Below are positions 24,482 through 32,752 of a stretch of DNA of 64,000 nucleotides, piece after piece; within the stretch, counting starts at the first letter, position 1; every line of letters starts with the position of its first letter. A program made the position numbers and the translations under genes. The notes below the pieces were generated by a model. It was not told the DNA's origin. It saw only the letters and a list, made by a program, of their open reading frames with translations, and did not search any database. The DNA comes from Ktedonobacter racemifer DSM 44963 (lineage in GTDB: Bacteria > Chloroflexota > Ktedonobacteria > Ktedonobacterales > Ktedonobacteraceae), in NCBI RefSeq assembly GCF_000178855.1, contig NZ_ADVG01000002.1, forward strand, positions 248,001-312,000. The letters run 5' to 3'.

Positions 24482-25468
24482 ATGCCTTATGATCTAGACT
24501 TTGAAAAGCCGCTCGCGGAGTTGGAAAAGAAAATCAACGGACTTCAGCGCAAGGGCGAGCGCTTAAAACCAGATGAAACCAAACAGCTACAAAGCCTGGA
24601 AAATGATCTGCGTAAGCGTACCGAGGAGATCTACAGCAACCTGACCGCCTGGCAAACTGTGCAGGTCGCGCGCCATAAAAACCGTCCCTACACCCTCGAC
24701 TACATCAAGCATATTTGTGATGACTTCTTTGAACTGCACGGCGACCGCTCTTTTGCCGATGATCATGCCATTGTCGCCGGCACCGCCCGCCTGGGAGAGC
24801 AGACCGTCATGCTCATTGGGCATCAAAAGGGACGCGATATGAAAGAGCAACAATATCGCAACCTGGGCATGCCCCATCCTGAAGGCTATCGCAAAGCCTA
24901 CCGCATGATGCAGCAAGCCGAGAAGTTCGGCTTCCCCATCATCAACCTCATCGATACCTCTGGCGCCTCCCCCGCCCTGGTGGACGAAGAGCGTGGACAA
25001 TCCGAAGCTATCGCCTCCTGCCTCTACCTCATGCCCCGCCTGCGTGTACCCATCCTTGCCATCGTCATTGGTGAGGGCAACAGCGGTGGCGCGCTCGCCA
25101 TCAGCATCGCTGACCGCATCCTCATGTTTGAGCACAGCTACTACACCGTCGCGGCCCCTGAGGCAGCGGCCAATATCATCTGGCGTGATGCGGGCCAGGC
25201 GCCCCTGGCAGCCGAGGGGCAGCGCATTCGCGCCAAGGACCTGCTCTCCTTCAAGATCGTCGACGAGATCATCCCCGAGCCACTGGGAGGAGCGCACCGC
25301 AACCATCACCTGGCAGCCGAAGCCTTAAAGGTCTCCCTCCTGCGCAACCTTGAAGAGCTCAAGCAGCTCCCCACCGATGAACTGCTGGCCAAACGCTACG
25401 AGAAGTTCAGAGTCATCGGTCAATTCGACCACGAGGTGCTCGAGACAAGCTCAGAAATTGGGGTCTGA
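24482..25468 (+). CDS. accA: Acetyl-CoA carboxylase carboxyltransferase subunit alpha
   Basis: The 328-residue protein is the second half of the carboxyltransferase. It shows the N-terminal helical region (LDFEKPLAELEKKINGLQ), the HRPYTLDYI-like segment NRPYTLDYIKHICDDFFELH, GDRSFADD, the GRDMKEQQYRNLGMPHPEGY substrate region and the oxyanion helix GEGNSGGALAI. The C terminus contains the usual EIIPEPLGGAHRN. It follows accD at 84 bp on the same strand, so the two subunits are made together. Confidence 0.97.
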   Translation: MPYDLDFEKPLAELEKKINGLQRKGERLKPDETKQLQSLENDLRKRTEEIYSNLTAWQTVQVARHKNRPYTLDYIKHICDDFFELHGDRSFADDHAIVAGTARLGEQTVMLIGHQKGRDMKEQQYRNLGMPHPEGYRKAYRMMQQAEKFGFPIINLIDTSGASPALVDEERGQSEAIASCLYLMPRLRVPILAIVIGEGNSGGALAISIADRILMFEHSYYTVAAPEAAANIIWRDAGQAPLAAEGQRIRAKDLLSFKIVDEIIPEPLGGAHRNHHLAAEALKVSLLRNLEELKQLPTDELLAKRYEKFRVIGQFDHEVLETSSEIGV

Positions 25469-25473
25469 TCCCC

Positions 25474-25502
25474 TTGACTTCTGTTCGTGAATGCGCTATT
25501 AT
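25474..25502 (+). promoter_or_regulatory. Promoter of tRNA-Leu
   Basis: TTGACT (25474-25479), 17-bp spacer, TATTAT (25497-25502). The start would be near 25509, about 36 nt before the tRNA. Confidence 0.8.
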
Positions 25503-25544
25503 AGGCATCGCAAGTGATGAATATGCCTTGCATCACGAACACCT

Positions 25545-25625
25545 GCCGGTGTGGCGGAACGGTATACGCGTCTGTCTCAAAAACAGATCCCGCAAGGGTT
25601 GAGGGTTCGAATCTCTCCACCGGCA
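25545..25625 (+). tRNA. tRNA-Leu (anticodon CAA)
   Basis: Acceptor arms GCCGGTG and CACCGGC pair fully. The D arm is GCG/CGC, the anticodon arm TCTGT-CTCAAAA-ACAGA reads CAA, a long variable arm (TCCCGCAAGGGTTG region) marks a class II tRNA, and the T arm has GGTTCGAAT. The discriminator is A and CCA is not encoded. An integrase gene lies just downstream on the other strand, so the 3' end is a likely integration target. Confidence 0.95.
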
Positions 25626-25644
25626 CCTCCCTCTTATGAGGACG

Positions 25645-25690
25645 ACGCTCTCAGGCCCATTCTAGACGTTCCTGAGGGCGTTTCCCTTTT
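25645..25690 (+). terminator. Terminator of tRNA-Leu
   Basis: ACGCTCTCAGG (25645-25655) pairs with CCTGAGGGCGT (25671-25681), one G-U, followed by TTCCCTTTTT. Confidence 0.8.
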
Positions 25691-25706
25691 TGGCGAAACG
25701 CATCGT

Positions 25707-25726
25707 TGACAGCAAAAGTGACAGCA
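25707..25726 (-). repeat. Paired TGACAGCA motif at the integrase 3' end
   Basis: TGACAGCA at 25707 and 25719 (12-bp period) is the reverse complement of the TGCTGTCA pairs at 7430, 21430 and, as TGCCGTCA, 15081. It lies 10 bp beyond the integrase stop, between the tRNA and int. Confidence 0.6.
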
Positions 25727-25735
25727 AAACGCCTT

Positions 25736-26872
25736 CTAGCTCCCCAGGGCATCGTCGAGCAGCCTCATCGCATCCTTCTGCATCGTCGGCAACACGTGAG
25801 AATACACGTCCAGCGTCATATTGATCCGGCTGTGCCCCAGGATCTCCTGGACGATCTTGGGATGTACTCCCATGCTCAGCATGAGCGTCGCAGCGCTGTG
25901 CCGCAGGTCGTGAAAGCGGATATTCGGCAGCCCCGCTTTCTTGAGCAGCTTCTTGAACGGCTCCTGGATATCCCTGTCGGGGTTCACATGCGTTCCCACC
26001 GACGTGCAGAACACATAATCGTGCTCCTCCCACCGCGGGCCGGCCTTCAACTTCGCCTCCAGCTGGCGCACACGATGCTGTTTGAGACCCTCCAGCACAA
26101 AAGAGGGTAACACGATATTCCTCCGGCTCTTCTCGCTCTTGGGTTCGTCCTCGATATACCCCTTACCCGAGATCCTGCTCGGGATGCGTGTCAGCACCCG
26201 GCGGACCTGAAGCCTCCTGGTAGCCAGGTCGATGTCGCGCCACTTCAGGCCCATGATCTCGCCCCGGCGCATTCCGGTCCCGATGGCAAGCAGAAAGAGC
26301 GCCTCCTGGGGGTGGTCTCGAACGGCAGAGAGAAACTGCTGGGCCTGCTCCATATTCAACGTCTCCAGTTCTATGTGTTTTCGCCGCGGCGGTGAGACCA
26401 GATCACAGACGTTATACGCCATGAGCCTCCAGCGCATAGCATGATCCAGGGCTTTATGCAGCACATTGTGAAAGCTGATCACAGTGGTGGCCGAGAGCCC
26501 CTCCCGCAGTTTGCTGTTGTAAAACGTCTGGAGATGCTGCGGGGCCAGCTTTTGCAGCATGTGGTGTCCCAACGCCGGTACGAGGTGAAGGCGGACAATT
26601 TCCTCATACCGCTCATAGGTACGAATGCGAATGTTCTGCCGATGCACCTCCTCCAGCCAGTACTCGAGGTAGTGCTTGATAGTCTGCTGCGGGGCCGTGA
26701 TAAGCCTCCCTTCCTGCTGCTCGTGGAGCGCCTTCTTGAGCTTTTCCTGTACCTCCTTGCGCGTCTTTCCGTACAACGTTTTCCGTTTACCATTGTCCAG
26801 GGAAATGACGGCGGCCCATCTGCCATCATTCCTGTGATAGATAGATCCTTCACCGTGGCCTCGTCTTGCCAT
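25736..26872 (-). CDS. Tyrosine site-specific integrase
   Basis: The 378-residue recombinase has an AP2-like arm-binding N terminus (GEGSIYHRNDGRWAAVISLD), a SAM-like core-binding domain (about 65-165) and a complete catalytic domain: Arg in GTGMRRGEIMGLKW, HDLRHSAATLML, LGHSRINMTLDVYSHV with the nucleophile Tyr. Its stop lies 111 bp from tRNA-Leu, pointing toward it, as in elements that insert into tRNA 3' ends. An excisionase-like gene lies upstream. All active-site residues are present, so it may be functional. Confidence 0.93.
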   Translation of the reverse strand: MARRGHGEGSIYHRNDGRWAAVISLDNGKRKTLYGKTRKEVQEKLKKALHEQQEGRLITAPQQTIKHYLEYWLEEVHRQNIRIRTYERYEEIVRLHLVPALGHHMLQKLAPQHLQTFYNSKLREGLSATTVISFHNVLHKALDHAMRWRLMAYNVCDLVSPPRRKHIELETLNMEQAQQFLSAVRDHPQEALFLLAIGTGMRRGEIMGLKWRDIDLATRRLQVRRVLTRIPSRISGKGYIEDEPKSEKSRRNIVLPSFVLEGLKQHRVRQLEAKLKAGPRWEEHDYVFCTSVGTHVNPDRDIQEPFKKLLKKAGLPNIRFHDLRHSAATLMLSMGVHPKIVQEILGHSRINMTLDVYSHVLPTMQKDAMRLLDDALGS

Positions 26873-27040
26873 AGGGTAAAGCTCCTTTTCAATCTATTCT
26901 CAGTGCAAAGCTGCACCGGCCTCTAGAGTACCATGATGAGCATCAGTTGTGAACATACGTCCTACAAAAATCCTATGCGATGCAATTCAGATCTGCATAT
27001 AATGGCTGGAAGAGGGGCACGTTTCTCATACGCATTTCAC

Positions 27041-27253
27041 TCATGTACCACCGACATCCTTTGCCTGCCTCTCCTTTAGCCAGAGCACTAAATCCTCCTG
27101 TGAGACCCGTATAGCACGCCCAAACCGTTGGACAGGTAAGTTTTCCTTTTCAATCAATTCGTAGACCTTTGTTCGGCCCAGGTTCAGAGCCTTCGCGACT
27201 TGAGGAATCGTCAGAAGCAACTGAAGAGATGGCATGACGTCATACTGTTCCAT
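27041..27253 (-). CDS. Excisionase-like helix-turn-helix protein
   Basis: The 70-residue protein has the excisionase/AlpA signature LLTIPQVAKALNLGRTKVYE LIEKENLPVQRFGRAIRVSQ (read as helix, turn, recognition helix, wing), then LVLWLKERQA. Together with the adjacent integrase it forms an integration-excision pair. It lies 168 bp upstream of int on the same strand. Confidence 0.82.
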   Translation of the reverse strand: MEQYDVMPSLQLLLTIPQVAKALNLGRTKVYELIEKENLPVQRFGRAIRVSQEDLVLWLKERQAKDVGGT

Positions 27254-27446
27254 AACTGCTCCTTTTCATAATCATCAATCTTGGCTACAAGAAATCCTCA
27301 ATGAGATCACTCACCCCACACTAGCTTTTATGCTTGAGCTTGGGCCATTTTGTAGAGGCTCTAAAGATCGAGATAAACACATGATTTCCAGTGCTTTCTG
27401 CATATACGGCATACATATGCTGCCCAGCAAAGCGCTACTTCCGCTC

Positions 27447-27824
27447 TTAGAGGGAGACGACTTCGCTCACCTGTTCAGGCACAACAACAGCTGAGTGAGC
27501 GTACCATTCCAGCCATGCAAGAATCTGCTGCTGGTTGGCCAAATGCCAGACCCGTTCTGGCTTGGCATGCTCAATAATTTCAATGACACGTCGACGACTT
27601 CGAGGAGCCAGACGCACGCCAATAGAATAGCGATCAGTATCAATACGCTTGCCCAGAGCACTCATCCATTGCACCAAGGGGCGTGGTAAATTGGTAAGGA
27701 GCGTCTGCTCTTCTTCTGCAGGAAGCCTCTGAGACTCAGCCCAGGCCAGATAGGTCTGGATCTCATACATCACCTCTGCATCATTGGGGTCATATGGGGC
27801 GGAAAGAACTTCATTCACCGCCAC
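27447..27824 (-). CDS. Hypothetical mobile-element protein
   Basis: The 125-residue product (GTG start) is mixed helical with a basic stretch APRSRRRVIEIIEHAKPERV and several Trp residues. No signal peptide or membrane helix. It lies upstream of the excisionase-like gene on the same strand. I do not recognise a family. Confidence 0.5.
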   Translation of the reverse strand: MAVNEVLSAPYDPNDAEVMYEIQTYLAWAESQRLPAEEEQTLLTNLPRPLVQWMSALGKRIDTDRYSIGVRLAPRSRRRVIEIIEHAKPERVWHLANQQQILAWLEWYAHSAVVVPEQVSEVVSL

Positions 27825-27899
27825 CTGACGCAGCTCCGAACACGAAGAATTCGCTGCGATTGTGACATCCTCTCCACCCTGACTGATTGGCCCTCGTAA

Positions 27900-28145
27900 T
27901 CAGGCTAGTTTCCCCACGTCATTCCTCCCTCTTTCCTCTCTCTGTTCATGCCTCTCTGTGCGCATGCGGTTGTCTTCCACTAGAAAAGCCCACCACCAGG
28001 CACGTCGTGGTGCTTCTGGTCGAGCTTCACGCCCACAGCCAGGACATGCGCGAGAGAAGAAAGAGGGACACACCTGCATGCAGGGACAATGCATTCTCCC
28101 TGCATGTGTCTTTTGTATGAAGCCCCCTGTCAGCGCTGATGTCAT
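27900..28145 (-). CDS. Doubtful 81-codon ORF with one Cys pair
   Basis: The frame contains ACPGCGREARPEAPRRAWWW and a charged tail rich in Arg and Glu. It could be a small nucleic-acid-associated protein of the element, or chance. No clear ribosome-binding site is seen. The whole 27825-28205 interval is otherwise empty apart from the hairpin at 28077. Confidence 0.25.
   Translation of the reverse strand: MTSALTGGFIQKTHAGRMHCPCMQVCPSFFSRACPGCGREARPEAPRRAWWWAFLVEDNRMRTERHEQREERGRNDVGKLA
28077..28112. terminator. Hairpin, possible terminator
   Basis: CATGCAGGGA (28077-28086) pairs exactly with TCCCTGCATG (28097-28106), followed by TGTCTTTT. Confidence 0.45.
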
Positions 28146-28205
28146 TCGATCAGAACTGGCAGAGGGCGTTGTGTGTGTCTGTTGTTGAACAGAAGGAGCA
28201 ATACA

Positions 28206-28711
28206 TCAATATCAGAACGAAAGGCAAAACGACAGCGTCGTGCCGAGAGAAAAGCAGCAGCACGCCAGCCGCAAAGCTCATCTCACGCTCACATAGACAC
28301 ATCTCCTCTCCAGCCATCGTCGGTTGCCTCAAGCCATCTCGCCATCGCCTTGAGTGCTGCTGTCCCACTTCGCGTGCTCGGGCTCTATGAACGGCAGGGG
28401 CCAGATGAGAAGGATCTGGAAGTCGCCCGCAAAGTAGGAACCCTCCTTGCCTCAAAAGGAGATGTCTTCCTCTTTGGAAGCCAGATGAAAGGATAAACAG
28501 CTGATGTCTTCAATCAGACAGCGCAGGCTCTTGCGGTGTCTCATTTGCGCCAGGTGGGGTCACCTGTTTTGGGCATCACTTTGATGCTCAAGAGATCCTC
28601 TCAGGATTCTTTGGGGCAGAAACGGCGGAGCACTATTGTCAGCAGGTGACAGGAACGCCTCTTGCTACACAACAAGAGCACAAGACTGCTCACAACGAAG
28701 ATGAGTATTAG
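28206..28711 (+). pseudogene. Decayed hypothetical gene (in-frame stop plus frameshift)
   Basis: Protein-like sequence runs from a basic N-terminal region (ERKAKRQRRAERKAAARQ) through VLGLYERQGPDEKDLEVARK and VFLFGSQMKG to a TAA at 28494. It continues past the stop in the same frame (TADVFNQTAQALAVSHL) and then in another frame from about 28547 (APGGVTCFGHHFDAQEILSG, FFGAETAEHYC) to a TAG at 28709. No usable start codon follows the GAAGGAG at 28191. I read this as one broken gene; three separate short genes is the alternative. The family is unknown. Confidence 0.5.
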
Positions 28712-28795
28712 GCCGACACCACAAGAATTGGTTTGAAAAGCGACAGATGGCGCCCCAGTAAGGCGTCACCTGTTTTTATAAAGAAAGAAAAAGCG

Positions 28796-29146
28796 ATGAA
28801 ACGCAAGAAACCGCACCACACACACGATCTTCTGAGTATCCCCTGGACCCCGTTTATCCAGTGTGAGCAAGATCCACGAGACCCTGAAAGTGAGATCTAT
28901 CTCAACAGCCGCTATCAGGTCCACCTCAGACGCCTCAAGGCAAACGACGGCGGCCCCGATCTGATCCACCTCTCGTTTCGGCGCTTAGACAGGGAAATCT
29001 TTGTGCCGTATAGGGACAAAATGCGTATAAAAGACGAGTTAGTGGGGCCTGAATGCGAAGGCGTTGAACTTTTTCCCGCTCGCTCAAGGGAAGTAGACAC
29101 AGCCAATCACTACGTGCGCCGCATCGTCGGCAGTGTTCGAGCATAG
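28796..29146 (+). CDS. DUF7694-type hypothetical protein
   Basis: The 116-residue product (ATG 28796; a TTG at 28733 is less likely) has the features DLIHLSFRRLDREIFVPYRD, IKDELVGPECEGVELFPARS and REVDTANHYVR of the DUF7694 family, small proteins found in phage and mobile DNA. Activity is unknown. Two hairpins follow its stop codon, the second directly preceding the group II intron. Confidence 0.65.
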   Translation: MKRKKPHHTHDLLSIPWTPFIQCEQDPRDPESEIYLNSRYQVHLRRLKANDGGPDLIHLSFRRLDREIFVPYRDKMRIKDELVGPECEGVELFPARSREVDTANHYVRRIVGSVRA

Positions 29147-29188
29147 CTTGGCGAAAACAAGCTATCAGGAGAAGTGGAATCTCCTGTG
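29141..29188 (+). terminator. Tandem hairpins at the 5' edge of group II intron A
   Basis: AGCTTG...CAAGCT (from 29146) is followed by CAGGAGA (29166-29172) pairing with TCTCCTG (29180-29186). The second hairpin ends exactly where the intron begins. Confidence 0.55.
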
Positions 29189-29711
29189 TGCGCCTCACCT
29201 ACCCCGAAGTTCGAAAGGATAGGGCAACCATAGCATGTGAGGAAAAGGCCGCGTAAGAAGGAGCTATCACCGACCAAGTGGTCAGCACAAGGCATATATG
29301 GCGAAAACTAAACTGTCTGAATCCCAGTCCACCGATATTAATTTTGGCTGTGGCAGCGGAAGATAGCTACAAACGCTGTCTCAGAGTCTGAAGCGGTATT
29401 GGTAGTGTGCCACTTCATCCACTGGCTCTGACGGACCCTCCATACAGAGGGAAGGGACGAACGGGACGCCTACGTATGCCAGAACTCGACCTGCTGAAAA
29501 CGCGGGATTACCTACACAGGTAGCACCCTACCTGCATGGTAACGGACCCTCCATATTACTCAAAGTGAGTTCGTAACGGAACTTGCAGGCTCTCTCAGCA
29601 GAGCACCGAGAGCAGTATAAGTGAGCAGTAATGTTCGCGAAAGCCCGCTCTTTGGGAGGAAGGGAGGGAGTGAAGAATCGTCACAAGTCAACCGAAAAGG
29701 AGGTTGTGCTG

Positions 29712-30017
29712 ATGCTAACCGCTACAGTGATTAGGAGACTTGAGACCATCGGAGACATTTCTAGACAAGGGAAACAACTCAACGGTCTGTTCCGGCTCAT
29801 GGAAAACCCTCTTCTCTGGGTAGAAGCGTACTCCCGCATCTATGCCAATACAGGCGCAGTGACAAAGGGAATCAACGACAATACCCTGGATGGGTTCTCC
29901 TATGAACGCGTAGAAGCCTTGATCAACCAACTACGCAATGGAACCTACCATCCAAAACCTGTCAGGCGTATCTACATTCCCAAAAAGAACGGCAAAAAGA
30001 GGCCTCTTGGTGTCCCG
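29712..30017 (+). pseudogene. Intron A reverse transcriptase, piece 1 (RT0-RT1)
   Basis: ATG 29712 follows AAAGGAGG. The 102 codons encode the N-terminal RT motifs (LFRLMENPLLWVEAYSRIYA, GFSYERVEALINQLRNGTYH, RRIYIPKKNGKKRPLGVP). The frame then runs into foreign sequence (IGLSYCLSFPAR) at the serine-recombinase element. Continuation is found at 32753 (TGDDKLVQEV), the normal next motif. The three pieces sum to about 608 residues. Confidence 0.88.
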
Positions 30018-30113
30018 ATAGGTCTTTCATACTGCCTCTCTTTCCCGGCGCGTTTCGGAATACCGATGGTCGCCAACGGGGTGGACTAGAAGCCCCAGCC
30101 CACCCTCTTCGTA

Positions 30114-32231
30114 CTACTCTACCACGTTCTGCTGTGACTTTCCAGCCTGACTGGATTTCCAATGTTGTTGCGTCGGCTTACGAAGCTCCGCGATGCGTTC
30201 TGGGGTGAGCGTAATCCAGCGTGGTCCATGAGGAGCCGTTTGCACATACTCCAAGCGCCCCGTTTCACACCACTTCGCAATGGTTGAGATATTGACATGA
30301 AGCAAGGTGGCCACTGTTCGTGCTGAATAGCGCCCATCACCACGCTGCCCGGTGGGGCACGCTGCCGGGCCCTGAGGGCAGCCTGCCTCAATCTGGTAAT
30401 CATACCGCAGGGATTGCACTTTCTTCGCCGTAAACATTCCTCCTCCGCCAGCGCTGTATCCAGCTTCATTCAGCAAACTAGCCATGGATGCGTCCGAATA
30501 GGTGGGAGCCCATTTCTGGATAGATGCAATGACCTCCGGTTGGGTTTGGCGAAGCTCCCACGATTTTTTGAGGCGCGGGATGGACAGACTGGTGCGGGCC
30601 TCTGTCTGCCAGCGAATGTCGATCACCACCAGGTCGCCACGCTTGGCCAGGGTCACGTCTTTGATCAGCCAGCGCACGAGTTGTTTCCGTTGGGCGTTCG
30701 TCGTCGTGGGAGCGCCCCAGAGCGTCGGCAGGTCCTGGGCCAGCGCGCGGATCTGTTCCCGTTGCTCCGCCGACAGCCTCAGTGCATCAGGCACCGGTTG
30801 GGTTTGATATTCCCGTTCCAGCCGATCCACTTCCACGAGTTTCTCGTTCCAGTCCCGTTCCAGGCTACGCGCCACGAGTCGATTCTCTGGGTCCACTGCA
30901 TGGTAGCGTCGGCGCGCCAGGTCAGCATCGTACTGCGCCCGCTCAATTTGCCGCTTTGCCTGCTGATCGAGTTGTTTGGCACGCCCCTCCAGATGGGCGA
31001 GAGCCGAGAGCGCGACTTCCAACTGCGCTGGCTCCATGGCTTCCAACAGCGCCTTACCAACGACCTGGTCAATGCGATCCCCTCGCATGGTCTGGCAGAC
31101 CTTGACCGCCAACTGGATATGTGCCTGGCTGCATTCGTAGATCAACACCGATCCCTCGCGCTGATAGCGTACGCTCATCCGACGGCCACACGAGCCACAG
31201 AGCACGATCCCTTGCAAGAGCGAAGGACCGTCACGTACCGCTCCTCGGTGGGCAGCAGCTGGGGTATTCTGGTTATCAGCCAATTGCTGCTGATTGCACC
31301 GGAACTGGTCCCAGGTGATGTAGCCTGGATGCCTGTCCAGCAGCACGATGGGCCACTCCTCCTGCTTGACTCTGCGTGTACGTCCCTTGATCCGTGGTTC
31401 TTCGCCGGGCAGGGCGTGCCGACGGGTGTGCGTTCGCCCGTAGACGTAAGCTCCGGCATACAGCGGGCTATGCAATACATCTAACACTCGGCCATGACAG
31501 AGTGGTACCCACTCCAACTCACCAGAACGGGCACCGCCCCAGTGCCGGGTAGGGAAGCGCAACTGATGCTTGGCGAAGTGGCTTACCACGGCCAGCGCCG
31601 ATTGATGCTGCTCAAAGAGGGTGAACACCAAACGGATGGCTCCCTGAACCGCCTCATCGGGATCAAGGACCACATGTCCCACCGGGTCATAGATGAGTCC
31701 GCTCGGCAGGCGGAAGCGCAGCTTCCCTTGTTCGGCTTTGGTCAGCTTGCCACCCTGCAAGCGCTGATGCAGCCAATGCAGTTCCGCTTCGCTCATGGTC
31801 CCCTTGAAGCCCAACAGAAGACGGTCATTGTACAAGCCAGGGTCGTAGACGCCCTCCTCGTCAATGACCAGGGTATCAGTGAGAGCACAGATCTCCAGCA
31901 GGCGATACCAATCACTGCATGAGCGGGCCAAGCGCGAGACTTCCAAACTCAGGACCGCTCCTACATGGCCCAGCCCGACTTCAGCCACCAGCAATTGAAA
32001 ACCGTCGCGTCCGATGGTCGAGGAACCGGATTGCCCTTGATCCTGGTCAATCACTTCGATGCCTGCCTGTTCCCAGCCCAACTCGTGCGCGCGCTTGACC
32101 AGGTCATATTGGCGCGTGGTACTGCCGATATTCTCGCGAACTTGCAGCAGCGTCGATTGGCGCACATAGATCACCGCTTGCCTGCTGAGATGATCAGGAC
32201 GGATTTTGAGGGTGTGCTGCTGGATCGGCAT
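30114..32231 (-). CDS. Large serine recombinase
   Basis: ATG 32231 lies just after GAGGAGG and gives 705 residues. The resolvase domain has the catalytic Ser in AVIYVRQSTLLQVRE, the Arg-containing SLEVSRLARSCSDWYRLLE and an E-helix (about 125-150). The recombinase domain (LVFTLFEQHQSALAVVSHFA), a zinc ribbon (VLCGSCGRRMSVRYQ ... YECSQAHIQ), a long coiled coil (about 425-490) and a C-terminal MerR-like HTH (TVATLLHVNISTIAKW) follow. It would catalyse movement of its own transposon. Confidence 0.93.
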   Translation of the reverse strand: MPIQQHTLKIRPDHLSRQAVIYVRQSTLLQVRENIGSTTRQYDLVKRAHELGWEQAGIEVIDQDQGQSGSSTIGRDGFQLLVAEVGLGHVGAVLSLEVSRLARSCSDWYRLLEICALTDTLVIDEEGVYDPGLYNDRLLLGFKGTMSEAELHWLHQRLQGGKLTKAEQGKLRFRLPSGLIYDPVGHVVLDPDEAVQGAIRLVFTLFEQHQSALAVVSHFAKHQLRFPTRHWGGARSGELEWVPLCHGRVLDVLHSPLYAGAYVYGRTHTRRHALPGEEPRIKGRTRRVKQEEWPIVLLDRHPGYITWDQFRCNQQQLADNQNTPAAAHRGAVRDGPSLLQGIVLCGSCGRRMSVRYQREGSVLIYECSQAHIQLAVKVCQTMRGDRIDQVVGKALLEAMEPAQLEVALSALAHLEGRAKQLDQQAKRQIERAQYDADLARRRYHAVDPENRLVARSLERDWNEKLVEVDRLEREYQTQPVPDALRLSAEQREQIRALAQDLPTLWGAPTTTNAQRKQLVRWLIKDVTLAKRGDLVVIDIRWQTEARTSLSIPRLKKSWELRQTQPEVIASIQKWAPTYSDASMASLLNEAGYSAGGGGMFTAKKVQSLRYDYQIEAGCPQGPAACPTGQRGDGRYSARTVATLLHVNISTIAKWCETGRLEYVQTAPHGPRWITLTPERIAELRKPTQQHWKSSQAGKSQQNVVE

Positions 32232-32397
32232 CGCACGCCTCCTCTCTTTCACACTGGCTAGCAGGACGCGTTACGACTGCATTCAAAGCTAACTGTGCTA
32301 AGAGGCTAATGACGCGGATTTGCAGGTCAGAAGAGAGGTGAGCCCAGATGTGGACCAACGCGCTCTGCTCCTGATCAGAAGAGGGAAGTGGGACCAT
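32194..32397 (-). CDS. Small accessory ORF of the serine-recombinase transposon
   Basis: ATG 32397 follows AAGGAGG with good spacing and gives 67 residues, a helical core HLSSDLQIRVISLLAQLALN with a polar tail. It overlaps the recombinase start by 38 bp, so the two are likely translated together. No family is recognised. Confidence 0.55.
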   Translation of the reverse strand: MVPLPSSDQEQSALVHIWAHLSSDLQIRVISLLAQLALNAVVTRPASQCEREEACDADPAAHPQNPS

Positions 32398-32447
32398 GCA
32401 GCGACCTCCTTGCTGTGCCCAAACCACAAGACAGGCAGATAGCTCTA

Positions 32448-32711
32448 TCATATCTCATGGGCTCCTTTCTGCTGCCTGACCCATTGCGCGATCTGCCACA
32501 AGCCCTCAATCGAGAGCAACGGGGGTTCAACTGCACTGAGATCAGGATCAGCTGGCCCTGCGTAGTCGGTCAAACTGGCTGCGATGGCTCCGTGATAGCC
32601 GTCGGGCATGCGAATGATGAGGTCAGGATCTGGCCCGCGTCGCACGCGGACGAGCTGGACGCGCTGCCCGTGCAGAGGGTGGTGGGGATGGGTTACCGTT
32701 ACCCATTCCAC
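32448..32711 (-). CDS. DUF5372-like accessory protein of the transposon
   Basis: The frame contains VTVTHPHHPLHGQRVQLVRV, which resembles the VTHPFHPL(F/R)GRE segment of DUF5372 proteins found with transposon-borne recombinases, then MPDGYHGAIAASLTDY. I place the start at GTG 32711; longer starts run into intron A sequence. The 87-residue product precedes the small ORF and the recombinase on the same strand. Confidence 0.6.
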   Translation of the reverse strand: MEWVTVTHPHHPLHGQRVQLVRVRRGPDPDLIIRMPDGYHGAIAASLTDYAGPADPDLSAVEPPLLSIEGLWQIAQWVRQQKGAHEI

Positions 32712-32752
32712 AGATCCTTTGGTAAAGGGGGTAGTGTGCTGTGAATATGCCA

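Larger units (their letters stand above)
30016..32751 (-). mobile_element. Serine-recombinase transposon inserted in intron A's ORF
   Basis: The insertion splits ...LGVP and TGDDK of the intron A reverse transcriptase. The exact crossover cannot be fixed, since only CC is shared at the two junctions. It carries three overlapping minus-strand genes: a DUF5372-like ORF, a small ORF and a large serine recombinase. No inverted repeats are visible, as expected for serine-recombinase elements. Confidence 0.8.

Noticed and set aside
24587-25309. 240-codon minus-strand ORF opposite accA
   Set aside because: It is a shadow of accA codon bias, with no ribosome-binding site or family.
30414-31484. 356-codon plus-strand ORF opposite the serine recombinase
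   Set aside because: The recombinase on the other strand explains the DNA fully; the shadow ORF is low-complexity and has no domain.
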